A stretch of DNA of 64,000 nt from Candidatus Bathyarchaeota archaeon (GCA_018396635.1 JAGTQE010000003.1:1-64000), one strand, 5' to 3'. Counted from the first letter of the stretch, positions 28,001-36,226 are shown. Program-made: numbers and translations. Notes: generated by a model not told the origin, from the sequence alone.

Positions 28001-28877
28001 GCGGTATGCCTGAAGCCTCGTTGTTAAAGTAAGTAGTGACATGGTACTCAAGTAGCTCGGATAAATCTTGAATTATGAGTGTTGGAGCTCCAGCCTCAAT
28101 ATTCTCTTTGAGCCTCTGATTTATCCTTATAATATCTACAAGCTTATGAGTTAAATCATCCTCGGATCTTATCCCTGACTCAAGCGTTATAGATGGCCTA
28201 ACATAGACTGGTGGGACTGGCAGTACTTGCAGTATAGTCCATTCTGGACGGGCACATTTGGGATCAAAACCAAGAAGCTCTAAATCTTCATCGCGAATCC
28301 TCTCAAACCTTTCACGTATCATACTGGCGGTTAAGCGTTGGGAGCCTCCCTCCTCAGTATACTCGTGAAATATTGTTGGCTTAGTAAACTCTATCTTATA
28401 CTGCTTTGCACCGCAGTATGGGCATTCACGGTTCTTCTTGGCCTCCTCGAAGACCCTATTATAGAATGACGATGGAACATTACCAAGCATTCTCTTTAAT
28501 CTCTCCATCCTAGCCCTTAGGGAGGTGATTGTCTTCTCCGGCAGCAGTATGCGACCGCAATTTCTACATATAGCCTGTAGTAGATTGTAGATTATCTCAG
28601 CAAACTCAACGTGTATTATTGGCACAGCGAGCTCAATATGCCCAAAATGTCCAGGGCAGCCGGAGGCTGTGTTACCGCATGTTCTACATCTCTGTCCGGG
28701 CTCAAGCACACCTAGGCGATTATCCATGAGACCGGATGGAATGACCGCACCGTCCTCATCATAGGTGTCGGCTGTCTGAATTTCTACAACAGACATTTTC
28801 CTTATTTCTTGTGGGGAGAGTATGCCGAATTTTATTGAATCTATAACCTTTTGATATGCTTCCTCAATCATAGCCAT
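25035..28877 (-). CDS. rpoA: RNA polymerase subunit A, A' and A'' in one chain
   Basis: This 1280-residue chain covers both parts that many archaea encode as rpoA1 and rpoA2. Near the start is the clamp zinc site CRTCGNTASGCPGHFGH, then CRNCG...CPYCG. The catalytic NADFDGDEMNLHVPQ carries the three Mg-binding Asp. AAILGQQSIRGKRVIRGY and the bridge-helix and trigger-loop segment GEPGTQMTLRTFHYAGV follow, the last of these in the A'' part. There is no stop between them. It begins 1 bp after rpoB. Confidence 0.97.
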   Translation of the reverse strand: MAMIEEAYQKVIDSIKFGILSPQEIRKMSVVEIQTADTYDEDGAVIPSGLMDNRLGVLEPGQRCRTCGNTASGCPGHFGHIELAVPIIHVEFAEIIYNLLQAICRNCGRILLPEKTITSLRARMERLKRMLGNVPSSFYNRVFEEAKKNRECPYCGAKQYKIEFTKPTIFHEYTEEGGSQRLTASMIRERFERIRDEDLELLGFDPKCARPEWTILQVLPVPPVYVRPSITLESGIRSEDDLTHKLVDIIRINQRLKENIEAGAPTLIIQDLSELLEYHVTTYFNNEASGIPPSRHRSGRALKTLSQRLKGKEGRFRSNLSGKRVDFSARTVISPDSNLDINEVGVPLYVAMRLTVPEKVTPWNIDRLRELVKNGPDRYPGALYIVRPDGKRIRLEFVADREKLAEALEPGFIVERHLQDGDIVIFNRQPSLHRMSIMAHYVKVLPYKTFRLHLCVCPPYNADFDGDEMNLHVPQSEEAQTEARLLMQVQDHILSPRFGGPIIGAIRDFITAAYLLTRKSTLLNKKEVCELLAAAGYDGDLPEPEVKEPEPLWTGKQIFSLFLPKGFNYALKASVCRNCDVCLKEECPYDAYVVIKDGVLIKGVIDKNSIGAEKSESVLHRIIKDYGTEAGRKFLNQISRLLNRFITMRGFTYSFDELDLSAEAKRKIRQIIRNAEKRIESLTKALQDGTLERLPGQTLLDSFELYVMNELAEARERAGKVAEEDLSLENSGIIMTKTGARGSTLNIGQMAAILGQQSIRGKRVIRGYLERALPHFKIGDPSPKARGFVYSSYRDGLDPIEFFFHAMGGREGLVDTAVRTQQSGYMQRRLINALEHLRVEYDGTVRNSLGEIVQFRYGEDGVDPAKSDHGKAVNVSRLIEQVRLMIEKGEPASQEYIEGQVNKVRDELTPLLVRELLEGLKASNLSKEGVDLAVSLAVERYKKALVEPGEAVGVVAAQSIGEPGTQMTLRTFHYAGVREQNVTLGLPRLIEIVDARREPSTPVMTIYLDEEHRGSREKAMEVAQKILYTTVEDIAEETYVDPETGGVIVRLSKRRMDERGLSIDDLTEIINIPGCSLRVEGDLMFIEPKKKMDSKKLLNKVLSYHVRGIPGIKRVYVTEQNGEWIIKTDGSNLPRVLEVVGVDPTRTTTNSIHEIERTLGIEAARNAIIEEAMGVLEEQGLDVDIRHVMLVADIMTATGSVRQIGRHGVSGEKPSVLARAAFEITVPNIVEAAVRGEVDLLKGVTENVIVGQTIPVGTGLVDIYMTAPSANMRSEGESVE

Positions 28878-28878
28878 T

Positions 28879-31800
28879 TTACGCCCTCTCCTTCAATCTA
28901 AGTCTTGGCGCAATACATAAGCTCATTAACTCCTGAAGGAGGAGCTTAAACGCGTATGATACTGCAACCGGCGAGACTTTAGCCTTATCACCACAGAGAT
29001 GGCACACATATTTGCGTTGTCTCATATCATAGTACGCCATGAAGCCACAGTTTTCACAGACATATATTACGTATTTATCTGACTCCTCGAGGAGCCTATC
29101 CTGGAGGAGGAGGGCCGCGCCATGCCCAATTAGGCAGTCCCTCTCCATCTCGCCGAAGCGTAGCCCGCCTCCCCTCGCCCTACCCTCGGTCGGCTGTCTC
29201 GTTAGCATCTGAACCTGGCCCCTCGCCCTCGCATGAATCTTGTCGGATACCATGTGGTGCAGCTTCTGATAGTATACTAGTCCAATAAATATGTCCGCCA
29301 CATATTTCTCTCCAGTTACACCATTATACAGAACCTCACGGCCAGTATAGCTGAAGCCTAGATTTACAAGCATCCGCTTTAAGATTTCCCCACGCCTCTC
29401 GCCTACAAATGGTGTTCCATCCATAAAATCGCCCTTGAGCGCAGCTATTTTGCCAGCCATAGACTCTAGGAACTGTCCAATAGTCATCCTTGATGGTATG
29501 GCGTGTGGATTAATTATTACGTCTGGGACGACTCCATCAACGCTAAACGGCATATCTTCCTGCGGCACAATCATCCCTATAACGCCCTTCTGCCCATGTC
29601 TTGAGGCAAACTTGTCACCCAGCTCTGGGATGCGTTCATCCCTAACCCTAACCTTCACAAGCTTGTTCCCCTCATTAGTCTCCGTTATAAAGACGGCGTC
29701 AACTATACCCTTCTCAGACGGCCTCATCTCAATCGATGAGTCTCTCATGGTTGGGCCCTTAACCTCAAACTCCTTATATTCTTCAAGGAATCTCGGCGGA
29801 CTAACTCTGCCTATCAGGACGTCTCCGCCAGAAACCTCTGTCTCCAACCTCACTATTCCATCTGCTTCGAGGTGGCGGTAATACTGCTCTCCGCGGAAGC
29901 CTCTTATTCCAGGCTCTGGAACAGTTAGCTGATCCTTTAAGCCACCTAAATATTGGCGGCACTCAGCCTCATATAGCCTATAGAATGTAGAGCGGAAGAG
30001 ACCACGCTCTATAGAAGCCTTATTGATGATTATAGCGTCCTCCATATTATATCCTTCATAGGATAAGACAGCTACAACACAGTTTTGCCCGGAGGGCCTA
30101 AGATCATATCCTATAATCTCCATGGGTTTAGTTCTAACGAGGGGTCTTTGTGGATAATGTAGGATATGGGCCCTTGAGTCAACCCTGAGCGAGAAGTTTG
30201 AAGCGTAAACTCCTAAGGCTTGCTTCGCCATCGCAGACTCATATGAGTTACGCGGGGACTGGTTATGTTCAGGGTAGGGTATTAGGGACGCGCAGATTCC
30301 AAGGATCCCGTAGGGCGTTAACTCAAGGTGGGTGTGCTCTGGTGTTAGGTCTTCCGGATATAGGGCGATATAGGCATTCTCCTCTTCCTCGGCATCCAAA
30401 TACTCGATTATACCATTCTTTATTAGATCGCTCCAGGTCCACTCTTTGGAGAGAATCTTCTCAACATGCTCTTTCTTCAGTTTAGGCACTCCATTCTCAA
30501 CTATAATAAGCGGCCTACGTATTCTACCCTCATCACAGTTAACATACACTTCGCGTTTAACACCATAGGCTTCGGAGAAATACGCTATGTTAATTTCAGA
30601 CGATATTTCACCCATTCTCCTTGCCCTTCTCACTTCATTGACAAGCGCCTCTGGATCGTCACAATAGCCTATGGGAACCCCGTTGACAAATACCTTTGTG
30701 CCTGTAGCCCTAAGCCTATCATCAGCTTCAAGCAGCGGGACAACTCCACGCTTATACAGCTCACGCTTAACTTTCTCCGGGTCTACGCCAATAGATAGCG
30801 AAGCCGATAGAGCCAAATTCTTAACTAACCCGCAGTTAGCGCCCTCAGGGGTTTCATTTGGACATAACCTGCCCCAATGCGTGGCGTGTAGATCCCTAGC
30901 CTCAAAGTTAGGCTGGCTCCTGCTTAGCGGTGACTGAACCCTACGCAGATGGCTGTAGGTGGATATCAGATTTGTCCTGTCAAGGAGCTGCGTTATGCCA
31001 ACTTTACCCCGACCCCAGTTGCCAGTCGCCAGGGCGTGCTGGAGCTTCTCAGTTATTATTCCAGGCCTAACAGCCACCGAGACGCTTACCATACGTTTCT
31101 TCGAACCCATCCTCTCAAGCTGATACTTAATGTCACGGCAGAGGTTCCTGAAAGCCACGCGGAACAAGTCGGCGAGGAGCGGGCCGGCTAGCCTAAGTCT
31201 CTTGTTCTTAACGTGGTCTTTGTCGTCTGGCTTACGCCTACCAAGCTTTAGCTCAATAACCCTAGCCGCCATCTCGCCGAGCAGAATTGCCTTCTCAATT
31301 CTCTTCTTAGGAGACCTTCCAACATGGGGCAGAAAGTTTCTGTCTAAAAGGAACTCGGCCCTTTGTATACGATAACTCTTTACTTGACCGTGCGCTATTC
31401 TATTGCCAATGTAAAGGAGCGCATCCTCAACAGTATTCACTCCAGCAGCATCTTCGAATGAGGGCTCCAACTCACTCTGGATAGTCTTGTCCAATGAGAC
31501 TGCTTCAGCTATTTCCTTATCAGTTTCAAGCCCTAAGGCCCTCATAAGGACTATGAAAGGTATCTCCGATGGGATTCCGGGAACCGAAACGTACAGCGCG
31601 CCATTAGGCTTCATTCGAACCTCGATTCTCGCCCTAAAGCCAACGGTGGTCGAGAATATTTTAGCCCCATATATTGGCGTAGACCCTTTAATTTCCACGT
31701 CTGTAAGTATACGGTTTGGGGCTAAATCCTCGAGGGCAACTATAACCCTCTCAGATCCATTAATTATAAAGTAGCCTCCAGGATCTAGGGGGTCCTCACC

Positions 31801-32247
31801 CTGCCTTATAATTTCCTCTTCAGATAAGCCGTATAGGTGGCAATATTTAGACTTGAGCATCGTCGGTATATCGCCTATGTATACGATTTCCTTCTCAATC
31901 TCTCTATTGCCAACAACCTGAATCATCTCAACAGATATAGGCATAGCATACGTCAGATTTCTTAAGCGCGCCTCCATGGGATATATTTCGCGCCGTGTGC
32001 CGTCAACCTCAGTAACATATGGGCCATATATTACGCCATTCTCGGTCTCCCGCGCAATATAAACCTTGCCAAACTTTATCTTATATGGACCCTCCGGAAC
32101 CTCTATCTCTATTTCGCCAACCTCATCCACAATCTCCTGAAGACCATGCTCAATAAATTCATTATAGGAGTCAAGGTGCTGCCTAACGAGGCCCTTCTCT
32201 TCAAAGAGCGATTTAAAAACCGTAAAAGCGTCTTCTGGACTAATCAA
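28879..32247 (-). CDS. rpoB: RNA polymerase subunit B, one chain
   Basis: The 1122-residue protein unites B'' and B'. It has LRRVQSPLSRSQPNFEARDLHATHWGRLCPNETPEGANCGLVKNLA, GDKFASRHGQKGVIG with its catalytic-site Lys/Arg, and a C-terminal zinc ribbon CENCG...CHLCG. The start is TTG 32247. An rpoH gene, often directly upstream in archaea, is not seen in the 220 bp between rpoB and the tRNA-Arg gene. Confidence 0.97.
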   Translation of the reverse strand: MISPEDAFTVFKSLFEEKGLVRQHLDSYNEFIEHGLQEIVDEVGEIEIEVPEGPYKIKFGKVYIARETENGVIYGPYVTEVDGTRREIYPMEARLRNLTYAMPISVEMIQVVGNREIEKEIVYIGDIPTMLKSKYCHLYGLSEEEIIRQGEDPLDPGGYFIINGSERVIVALEDLAPNRILTDVEIKGSTPIYGAKIFSTTVGFRARIEVRMKPNGALYVSVPGIPSEIPFIVLMRALGLETDKEIAEAVSLDKTIQSELEPSFEDAAGVNTVEDALLYIGNRIAHGQVKSYRIQRAEFLLDRNFLPHVGRSPKKRIEKAILLGEMAARVIELKLGRRKPDDKDHVKNKRLRLAGPLLADLFRVAFRNLCRDIKYQLERMGSKKRMVSVSVAVRPGIITEKLQHALATGNWGRGKVGITQLLDRTNLISTYSHLRRVQSPLSRSQPNFEARDLHATHWGRLCPNETPEGANCGLVKNLALSASLSIGVDPEKVKRELYKRGVVPLLEADDRLRATGTKVFVNGVPIGYCDDPEALVNEVRRARRMGEISSEINIAYFSEAYGVKREVYVNCDEGRIRRPLIIVENGVPKLKKEHVEKILSKEWTWSDLIKNGIIEYLDAEEEENAYIALYPEDLTPEHTHLELTPYGILGICASLIPYPEHNQSPRNSYESAMAKQALGVYASNFSLRVDSRAHILHYPQRPLVRTKPMEIIGYDLRPSGQNCVVAVLSYEGYNMEDAIIINKASIERGLFRSTFYRLYEAECRQYLGGLKDQLTVPEPGIRGFRGEQYYRHLEADGIVRLETEVSGGDVLIGRVSPPRFLEEYKEFEVKGPTMRDSSIEMRPSEKGIVDAVFITETNEGNKLVKVRVRDERIPELGDKFASRHGQKGVIGMIVPQEDMPFSVDGVVPDVIINPHAIPSRMTIGQFLESMAGKIAALKGDFMDGTPFVGERRGEILKRMLVNLGFSYTGREVLYNGVTGEKYVADIFIGLVYYQKLHHMVSDKIHARARGQVQMLTRQPTEGRARGGGLRFGEMERDCLIGHGAALLLQDRLLEESDKYVIYVCENCGFMAYYDMRQRKYVCHLCGDKAKVSPVAVSYAFKLLLQELMSLCIAPRLRLKERA

Positions 32248-32468
32248 ACTCTAGAACCCCCCATATCAAGACATAGCATCATAATGGCGCACTGCATGGA
32301 TATGGGATCAACCATCAACCTTCCCCAACTATTTGATTCAATATAACTTCAAGAGTAAGTAATTTTAAAACAGCAAATGAGACTAATAAACTTTGCTTTT
32401 TTCTCGCATCAAACCAGCCACAGCGCAGTTTATGGGAAGAACAAAATTATTTAGGCAGTTATTTTAGG

Positions 32469-32599
32469 CTCCAACTCCGCAGGCCGACGTCATAATCCTG
32501 GCTAGACCACGGGTCCATGGGCCTGAAACATTTAGGCCTTTATATTTTGGCGGACCCGGCGGGATTTGAACCCGCGACCTCCGGCTTTCTGCGCTGGAG
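32469..32599 (-). tRNA. tRNA-Arg(GCG) with 3' half before 5' half (permuted or tandem split)
   Basis: On the minus strand the 3' half comes first: position 38 (32586), anticodon stem GCCGG, variable AGGTC, T arm GCGGG-TTCAAAT-CCCGC, acceptor CGGGTCC, discriminator G and encoded CCA (to 32548). After 31 bases the 5' half follows: GGACCCG (from 32516), D arm, stem TCGGC and loop bases CTGCGG ending at 32477. Joined at 37/38 they give a 76-nt tRNA with loop CTGCGGA, anticodon GCG, and a 7-bp acceptor stem. The outer ends pair as GTTGGAG (32475-32469) with CTCCAGC (32599-32593). With the central CTGC/GCAG helix and 3-nt bulges GGA and AAA this makes a textbook bulge-helix-bulge. The span given includes the outer helix. 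Confidence 0.9.
32539..32547 (-). promoter_or_regulatory. TATA-like element in the linker between the tRNA-Arg halves
   Basis: AAATATAAA on the minus strand is centred about 26 bases before G1 of the 5' half (32516), the right distance for an archaeal promoter. It may be chance in an AT-rich linker. If real, the 5' half could be transcribed on its own. The linker also has a GGCCT/AGGCC hairpin with a 9-nt loop. Confidence 0.3.
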
Positions 32600-32631
32600 T
32601 CTTAGGACACTAAAATTAGTTTTATGGCGAC

Positions 32632-32640
32632 AATATAAAT
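32632..32640 (-). promoter_or_regulatory. TATA box upstream of the permuted tRNA-Arg
   Basis: ATTTATATT on the minus strand predicts a transcription start near 32610, about 10 bases before the outer BHB helix (32599). This supports a transcript that begins with the 3' half. Confidence 0.5.
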
Positions 32641-32688
32641 GCTTTGCTTACTATACTAATATGTTCTTATTTGCCGTGAGATCTCTTT

Positions 32689-34131
32689 TTAGAGACCTAT
32701 TTCCCTTAAGAGCCCGTTTATACAGTCCTTTATTGATTGTAGGAGGGGGTGCTTAATTTTTGTGGAGCTTAAGCTCTCCAGCCTTTCAATCCTGAAGAAT
32801 AGGGGTGGGTGAGGGTCTAATCCAAGCCAACTGCCAACTCTCCCAGATGTCTTCTCAAGCCACAGGCGCCTATAGCCTATCTTTCTTAAAGCGTCAGCCA
32901 GGGCATGCGATTTTTCAAGTATGAGGGCTGCCTCGAGATCCGCTCTAGCCTCAAAAAACTTCGCTACAAAATATATTAGGCTCAGAGCGAAGATGACATA
33001 AAAGAAGCCAAATATCATTATAAATGGCAGGAGGATATACCATCTAAATAAATATTCAGCTGACGTTATCATGAAGAGCATGAGCGGATCTCTACCTTTA
33101 ACGTGGCTCATCTCATGACCAATAACTGCTGCTATCTCTTCCTCATTCAGCTGGATTAATAGCCCAGTAGTTATTAGGATCAGGCTAAAGCGGGGCGAGG
33201 GGCCCGTGGCAGCAGCATTAGGAATTATAATATTTGCTATTCTAACCTTAGGAATTGGCATTTCAAATTTGCCGGCAACCATCTTAACTATGTCGTAGAC
33301 GTTTATGCTTTTCACTAGTAGATTTTCAGGCTTAATTATTATGCCATGCTTTAAGAAGACTTCTTGAACCGCTTGAAGGTCGATGGGTCTTCCAAGGGCC
33401 AGGGTTCTCTCATAAATTTCCTTCTTGATCTGGAGAAGCCGCTCCCTAGAGTAGTTCTGCCTAATAAAGTCAAATTCTTCTTGAGGGATATGATATTGAA
33501 GCACATACACCGTAGGCGAGTCCTCAGTGATCGGCCAATCTCCCATCTGCATGACTATTTTATCTGAGAACAGTACTAGGATGAACTGTGATAGAACTAG
33601 GACAACTGGTGCGTATGCTGGTCCGACTACAGCAAACACCAGGTAGCTGAATAGTATAAAGATGACGAAGAGGAGAAGCATATTTCCAGTGAAGATCTGG
33701 CTGAGAATCTTCTTCCTCCTTGTTAGCATCTTCTCGCCTGTTAGATGTTTGCCTGGAACCCAGGCGAAGTATAAGGTCGTCCTTCTAATTTCATCCTCAA
33801 ACATCTGGAATATAATCATTAGATCTTCCTTTATTCTATTCAGAACCTTTGGGGGGAAGTTGTAGCCGTAGGGTCTCATCCTCACTTCGAAAGGATCTCC
33901 GGTAGTGATCTCAACGTCAACATACCAGGAATCCGATCCAAGCAGGGTGAAGGCTAATGTTTCTCTCCCATTAATAATCCACCGCCTAACATTCGCAAAA
34001 CGATAGTAAAAGGGCACAATATACTTCCTATATACATATATTAAGAGATCGTGATAATAGGCTGGCGAGACCTCTGTATGAACCTTAAATGAGAATTCTT
34101 CAAGATCTTTTAAAATCTCCATCCCCATCAT
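32689..34131 (-). CDS. M48-family membrane metalloprotease (HtpX/Ste24-like)
   Basis: The 480-residue protein has the zinc protease motif VIGHEMSHVKGRDP (HExxH) with a downstream Glu in FFEARADLEAALI as the third ligand. Before it are two hydrophobic segments (about residues 155-200), and after it two more (ITSAEYLFRWYILLPFIMIFGFFYVIFALSLIYFVA). The N-terminal 150 residues are a soluble domain that I do not recognise and are unusual for HtpX, which is near 300 residues. It likely degrades damaged membrane proteins. Confidence 0.85.
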   Translation of the reverse strand: MMGMEILKDLEEFSFKVHTEVSPAYYHDLLIYVYRKYIVPFYYRFANVRRWIINGRETLAFTLLGSDSWYVDVEITTGDPFEVRMRPYGYNFPPKVLNRIKEDLMIIFQMFEDEIRRTTLYFAWVPGKHLTGEKMLTRRKKILSQIFTGNMLLLFVIFILFSYLVFAVVGPAYAPVVLVLSQFILVLFSDKIVMQMGDWPITEDSPTVYVLQYHIPQEEFDFIRQNYSRERLLQIKKEIYERTLALGRPIDLQAVQEVFLKHGIIIKPENLLVKSINVYDIVKMVAGKFEMPIPKVRIANIIIPNAAATGPSPRFSLILITTGLLIQLNEEEIAAVIGHEMSHVKGRDPLMLFMITSAEYLFRWYILLPFIMIFGFFYVIFALSLIYFVAKFFEARADLEAALILEKSHALADALRKIGYRRLWLEKTSGRVGSWLGLDPHPPLFFRIERLESLSSTKIKHPLLQSIKDCINGLLREIGL

Positions 34132-34238
34132 CTTTCCACTAGCATACTATTAATTTACTTTGTGGATTATTAAATATGTATCTCCCCAATTTTGAGGAGA
34201 AGCGGGCGCATAAAGTTTTTAAAAGATTTATGGTAATG

Positions 34239-34247
34239 CTTTTATAG
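34239..34247 (+). promoter_or_regulatory. TATA box of the LSm gene
   Basis: CTTTTATAG lies about 50 bases before the LSm ATG. It is one of several AT-rich boxes in this gap and has the best spacing. Confidence 0.4.
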
Positions 34248-34293
34248 AGAAAGGAGAATTTGTTGGTATTAGCCACTAACCTGGCGAGTATCT

Positions 34294-34545
34294 ATGGAGC
34301 CCAGTAAAAAACCATTAAATGTGTTGATGAAGCAACTCAATTCCTATATTAGCGTCACCTTAAAGAACAATATTGAGTATAGGGGCACCATGATACACTG
34401 TGACAGCTACATGAATATTATACTGGACAGCGCAGAAGAATATAATGGCGACCATCTAGTTGCAAATTACGGTAAAGTTTTAGTCAGAGGAAATAATATC
34501 CTGTATATAACGTTGAATCCGCCACAGAAGAAAGAGCAGCAGTAA
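34294..34545 (+). CDS. Sm-like (LSm) RNA-binding protein
   Basis: The 83-residue Sm fold has the Sm1 motif (ISVTLKNNIEYRGTMIHCDSYMNIILDSAEEY) with the RNA-binding D-x-x-M-N residues and the Sm2 motif VLVRGNNILYITL. Archaeal LSm rings bind U-rich RNA. It is convergent with the tRNA endonuclease-like gene, so two RNA-related genes lie end to end. Confidence 0.93.
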   Translation: MEPSKKPLNVLMKQLNSYISVTLKNNIEYRGTMIHCDSYMNIILDSAEEYNGDHLVANYGKVLVRGNNILYITLNPPQKKEQQ

Positions 34546-34606
34546 TTAACAGTCTATTGATTGGGAAAACGCAATTATCAGTACGGAATGGGGATTAGAG
34601 GTTATC

Positions 34607-35182
34607 TTAAAAGTTGAGGCGTGAAAGGGAGTAGTATACTATTTCACCTCTCCTATTAATTACGGCCAATATTAAAGTCTTCTTTAGATTTTGAGCTTGC
34701 ATCAGTATCTGCGCTAATCCCTCTATGGAGAGAGACATGCCCTCATATATGCCGTAGACTAGATAGTCTGCCGAATCCTTACTGTATTCTCCTCTTTCGT
34801 AGAGGCGGAAGTCTGCGCCTAGTCCGAAGCCTTCCCGAACAACATACCCCCTACTCCTTAAATCTCGGTAGATAAGATATTTTATCCAAGCGTTCTTCTC
34901 AATAGCCTTATACTTCTCTAGCAGTTCTTGGAAGCCGACTTGTTTGCCAGTCTTCTCGTCTATCACTCTAATTAGTCCTTTTCCGCATAGGTACATGGCT
35001 TCATAGAACGTCAATAATAGGCCTTTATCCTCATGTATCCCATAGCCCCTCTGAGATAGCCTTTCAGAATCCTCCTCAGACCTGATTAAAACCCCGCTGT
35101 CCCTAAGTAAGGCCTCAATAACGTTCCTTTTTGCTTCGATTTCCTTCCTCTCACCATTTAACCCTGACATATGCTTCTCCAC
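34607..35182 (-). CDS. endA: tRNA-splicing endonuclease homologue lacking the catalytic His
   Basis: The 191-residue protein has both EndA domains: the N-terminal part (LLTFYEAMYLCGKGLIRV) and the C-terminal nuclease domain (KYLIYRDLRSRGYVVREGFGLGADFRLYERG...YLVYGIYEG...LKKTLILAVINRRGEIVYY). Of the catalytic triad, the Tyr (in RLYERG) and the Lys (in LKKTLILA) are present. The His expected in the HSxYLV-type motif is not: the segment reads SADYLV, and the C-terminal domain has no His at all. I infer a structural or altered subunit of a heteromeric enzyme. It lies 2 kb from the permuted tRNA-Arg gene and 15 bp downstream of mtnA. Confidence 0.85.
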   Translation of the reverse strand: MEKHMSGLNGERKEIEAKRNVIEALLRDSGVLIRSEEDSERLSQRGYGIHEDKGLLLTFYEAMYLCGKGLIRVIDEKTGKQVGFQELLEKYKAIEKNAWIKYLIYRDLRSRGYVVREGFGLGADFRLYERGEYSKDSADYLVYGIYEGMSLSIEGLAQILMQAQNLKKTLILAVINRRGEIVYYSLSRLNF

Positions 35183-35197
35183 TAGGATTTATTCTCC

Positions 35198-36226
35198 TCA
35201 AACATCTCCCTTACATTCACATAGCTTCTCGAACTGTCTTTTATCTAGAACCCCTATCTCGCATATTATGGCATCAACATACTTTATTGGAGTTATATCG
35301 AAGGCAGGGTTTAATACATTTACATTGGGGGGAGCTATTCTAACAGCCCCTATGCATGTAACCTCTTCGGGGCTTCTCTCCTCTATGACAACATCCCTTG
35401 CGAACGCTTTTAGATCGAACGTTGATAATGGCGCAGCAACATAGAAGGGTATGCTATGTTCATGGGCTAAGACAGCGATCGTGTATGTGCCTATCTTATT
35501 TATCACGGCGTCACGGACTACCCTGTCCGCACCCACAATAACCTTATCCACCATCCCCTTAAACATCACATATCCAACCATGTTATCAGTTATTAGCGTT
35601 ACAGGAATACCGTCACGCATAAGCTCGTAGACTGTTAGCCTAGAGCCCTGAAGCTTAGGTCTGGTCTCAGTAGCTATGACCTTAATGCGCTTTCCCTCCT
35701 CCCTAGCGGCTCGCACAATAGCTAATGCCGTCCCATACTCCACCGTAGCCAGTCTTCCAGCATTACAGTGCGTTAAGACTGTGTCACCATCCTCTATTAG
35801 CTTTGAGCCATACTCACCAATCTTACGATTTACTTCAGCATCCTCATCAGCTATGCGCTGTGCCTCATCAATAACAAGTTTTCTCAAAGCCTCAACATCG
35901 CCAGCGGCGCCCTTAACCTTATTCAGAATCCTCTCAATTGCCCAAAAGAGATTAACTGCCGTCGGCCTTGTCTTCCTGAGCATATCAGCGGAACGCTCAA
36001 TTTCCTCAAGAAAAGCCTCTTTAGTCTTTGCTTCCGAGTAATGGGCTGTCAATGCCAGAGCGTAGGCTGCGGCAACCCCAATCAGTGGAGCCCCCCTAAT
36101 CTTCATATCTCTGATCGCCGCAGCTACTTCAGCGCAGCTTTTCATTTCAAGCCAAATTTCCTTTTCGGGAAGAGCCGATTGATCAATTGAGACTACAATA
36201 CCATCTTTCCACTCAATAGTCCTCAT
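35198..36226 (-). CDS. mtnA: Methylthioribose-1-phosphate isomerase / eIF2B-like
   Basis: The 342-residue protein has the MtnA pattern: MKIRGAPLIGVAAAYALAL, LTHCNAGRLATVEYGTALAIV with the catalytic Cys, and KVIVGADRVVRDAVINKIGTYTIAVLAHEHSIPFYVAAP with the catalytic Asp. It isomerises 5-methylthioribose 1-phosphate in methionine salvage. The related ribose 1,5-bisphosphate isomerases are an alternative, but the NKIGTY motif favours MtnA. Confidence 0.88.
   Translation of the reverse strand: MRTIEWKDGIVVSIDQSALPEKEIWLEMKSCAEVAAAIRDMKIRGAPLIGVAAAYALALTAHYSEAKTKEAFLEEIERSADMLRKTRPTAVNLFWAIERILNKVKGAAGDVEALRKLVIDEAQRIADEDAEVNRKIGEYGSKLIEDGDTVLTHCNAGRLATVEYGTALAIVRAAREEGKRIKVIATETRPKLQGSRLTVYELMRDGIPVTLITDNMVGYVMFKGMVDKVIVGADRVVRDAVINKIGTYTIAVLAHEHSIPFYVAAPLSTFDLKAFARDVVIEERSPEEVTCIGAVRIAPPNVNVLNPAFDITPIKYVDAIICEIGVLDKRQFEKLCECKGDV

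Noticed and set aside
32248-32460. Search for rpoH upstream of rpoB
   Set aside because: No minus-strand frame of the right length or with RpoH-like sequence was seen, so none is annotated.
32477-32586. Reading the tRNA-Arg halves as a truncated tRNA pseudogene
   Set aside because: Both halves are complete, the acceptor and anticodon stems pair across them, the CCA is present and a full BHB with matching outer helices exists; decay would not keep all of these.
32517-32756. Plus-strand frame with GFEPATSGFLRWS-like sequence over the tRNA-Arg 3' half
   Set aside because: The ADPAGFEPATSG peptide is the well-known false translation of a tRNA T arm read in reverse; the tRNA explains it.
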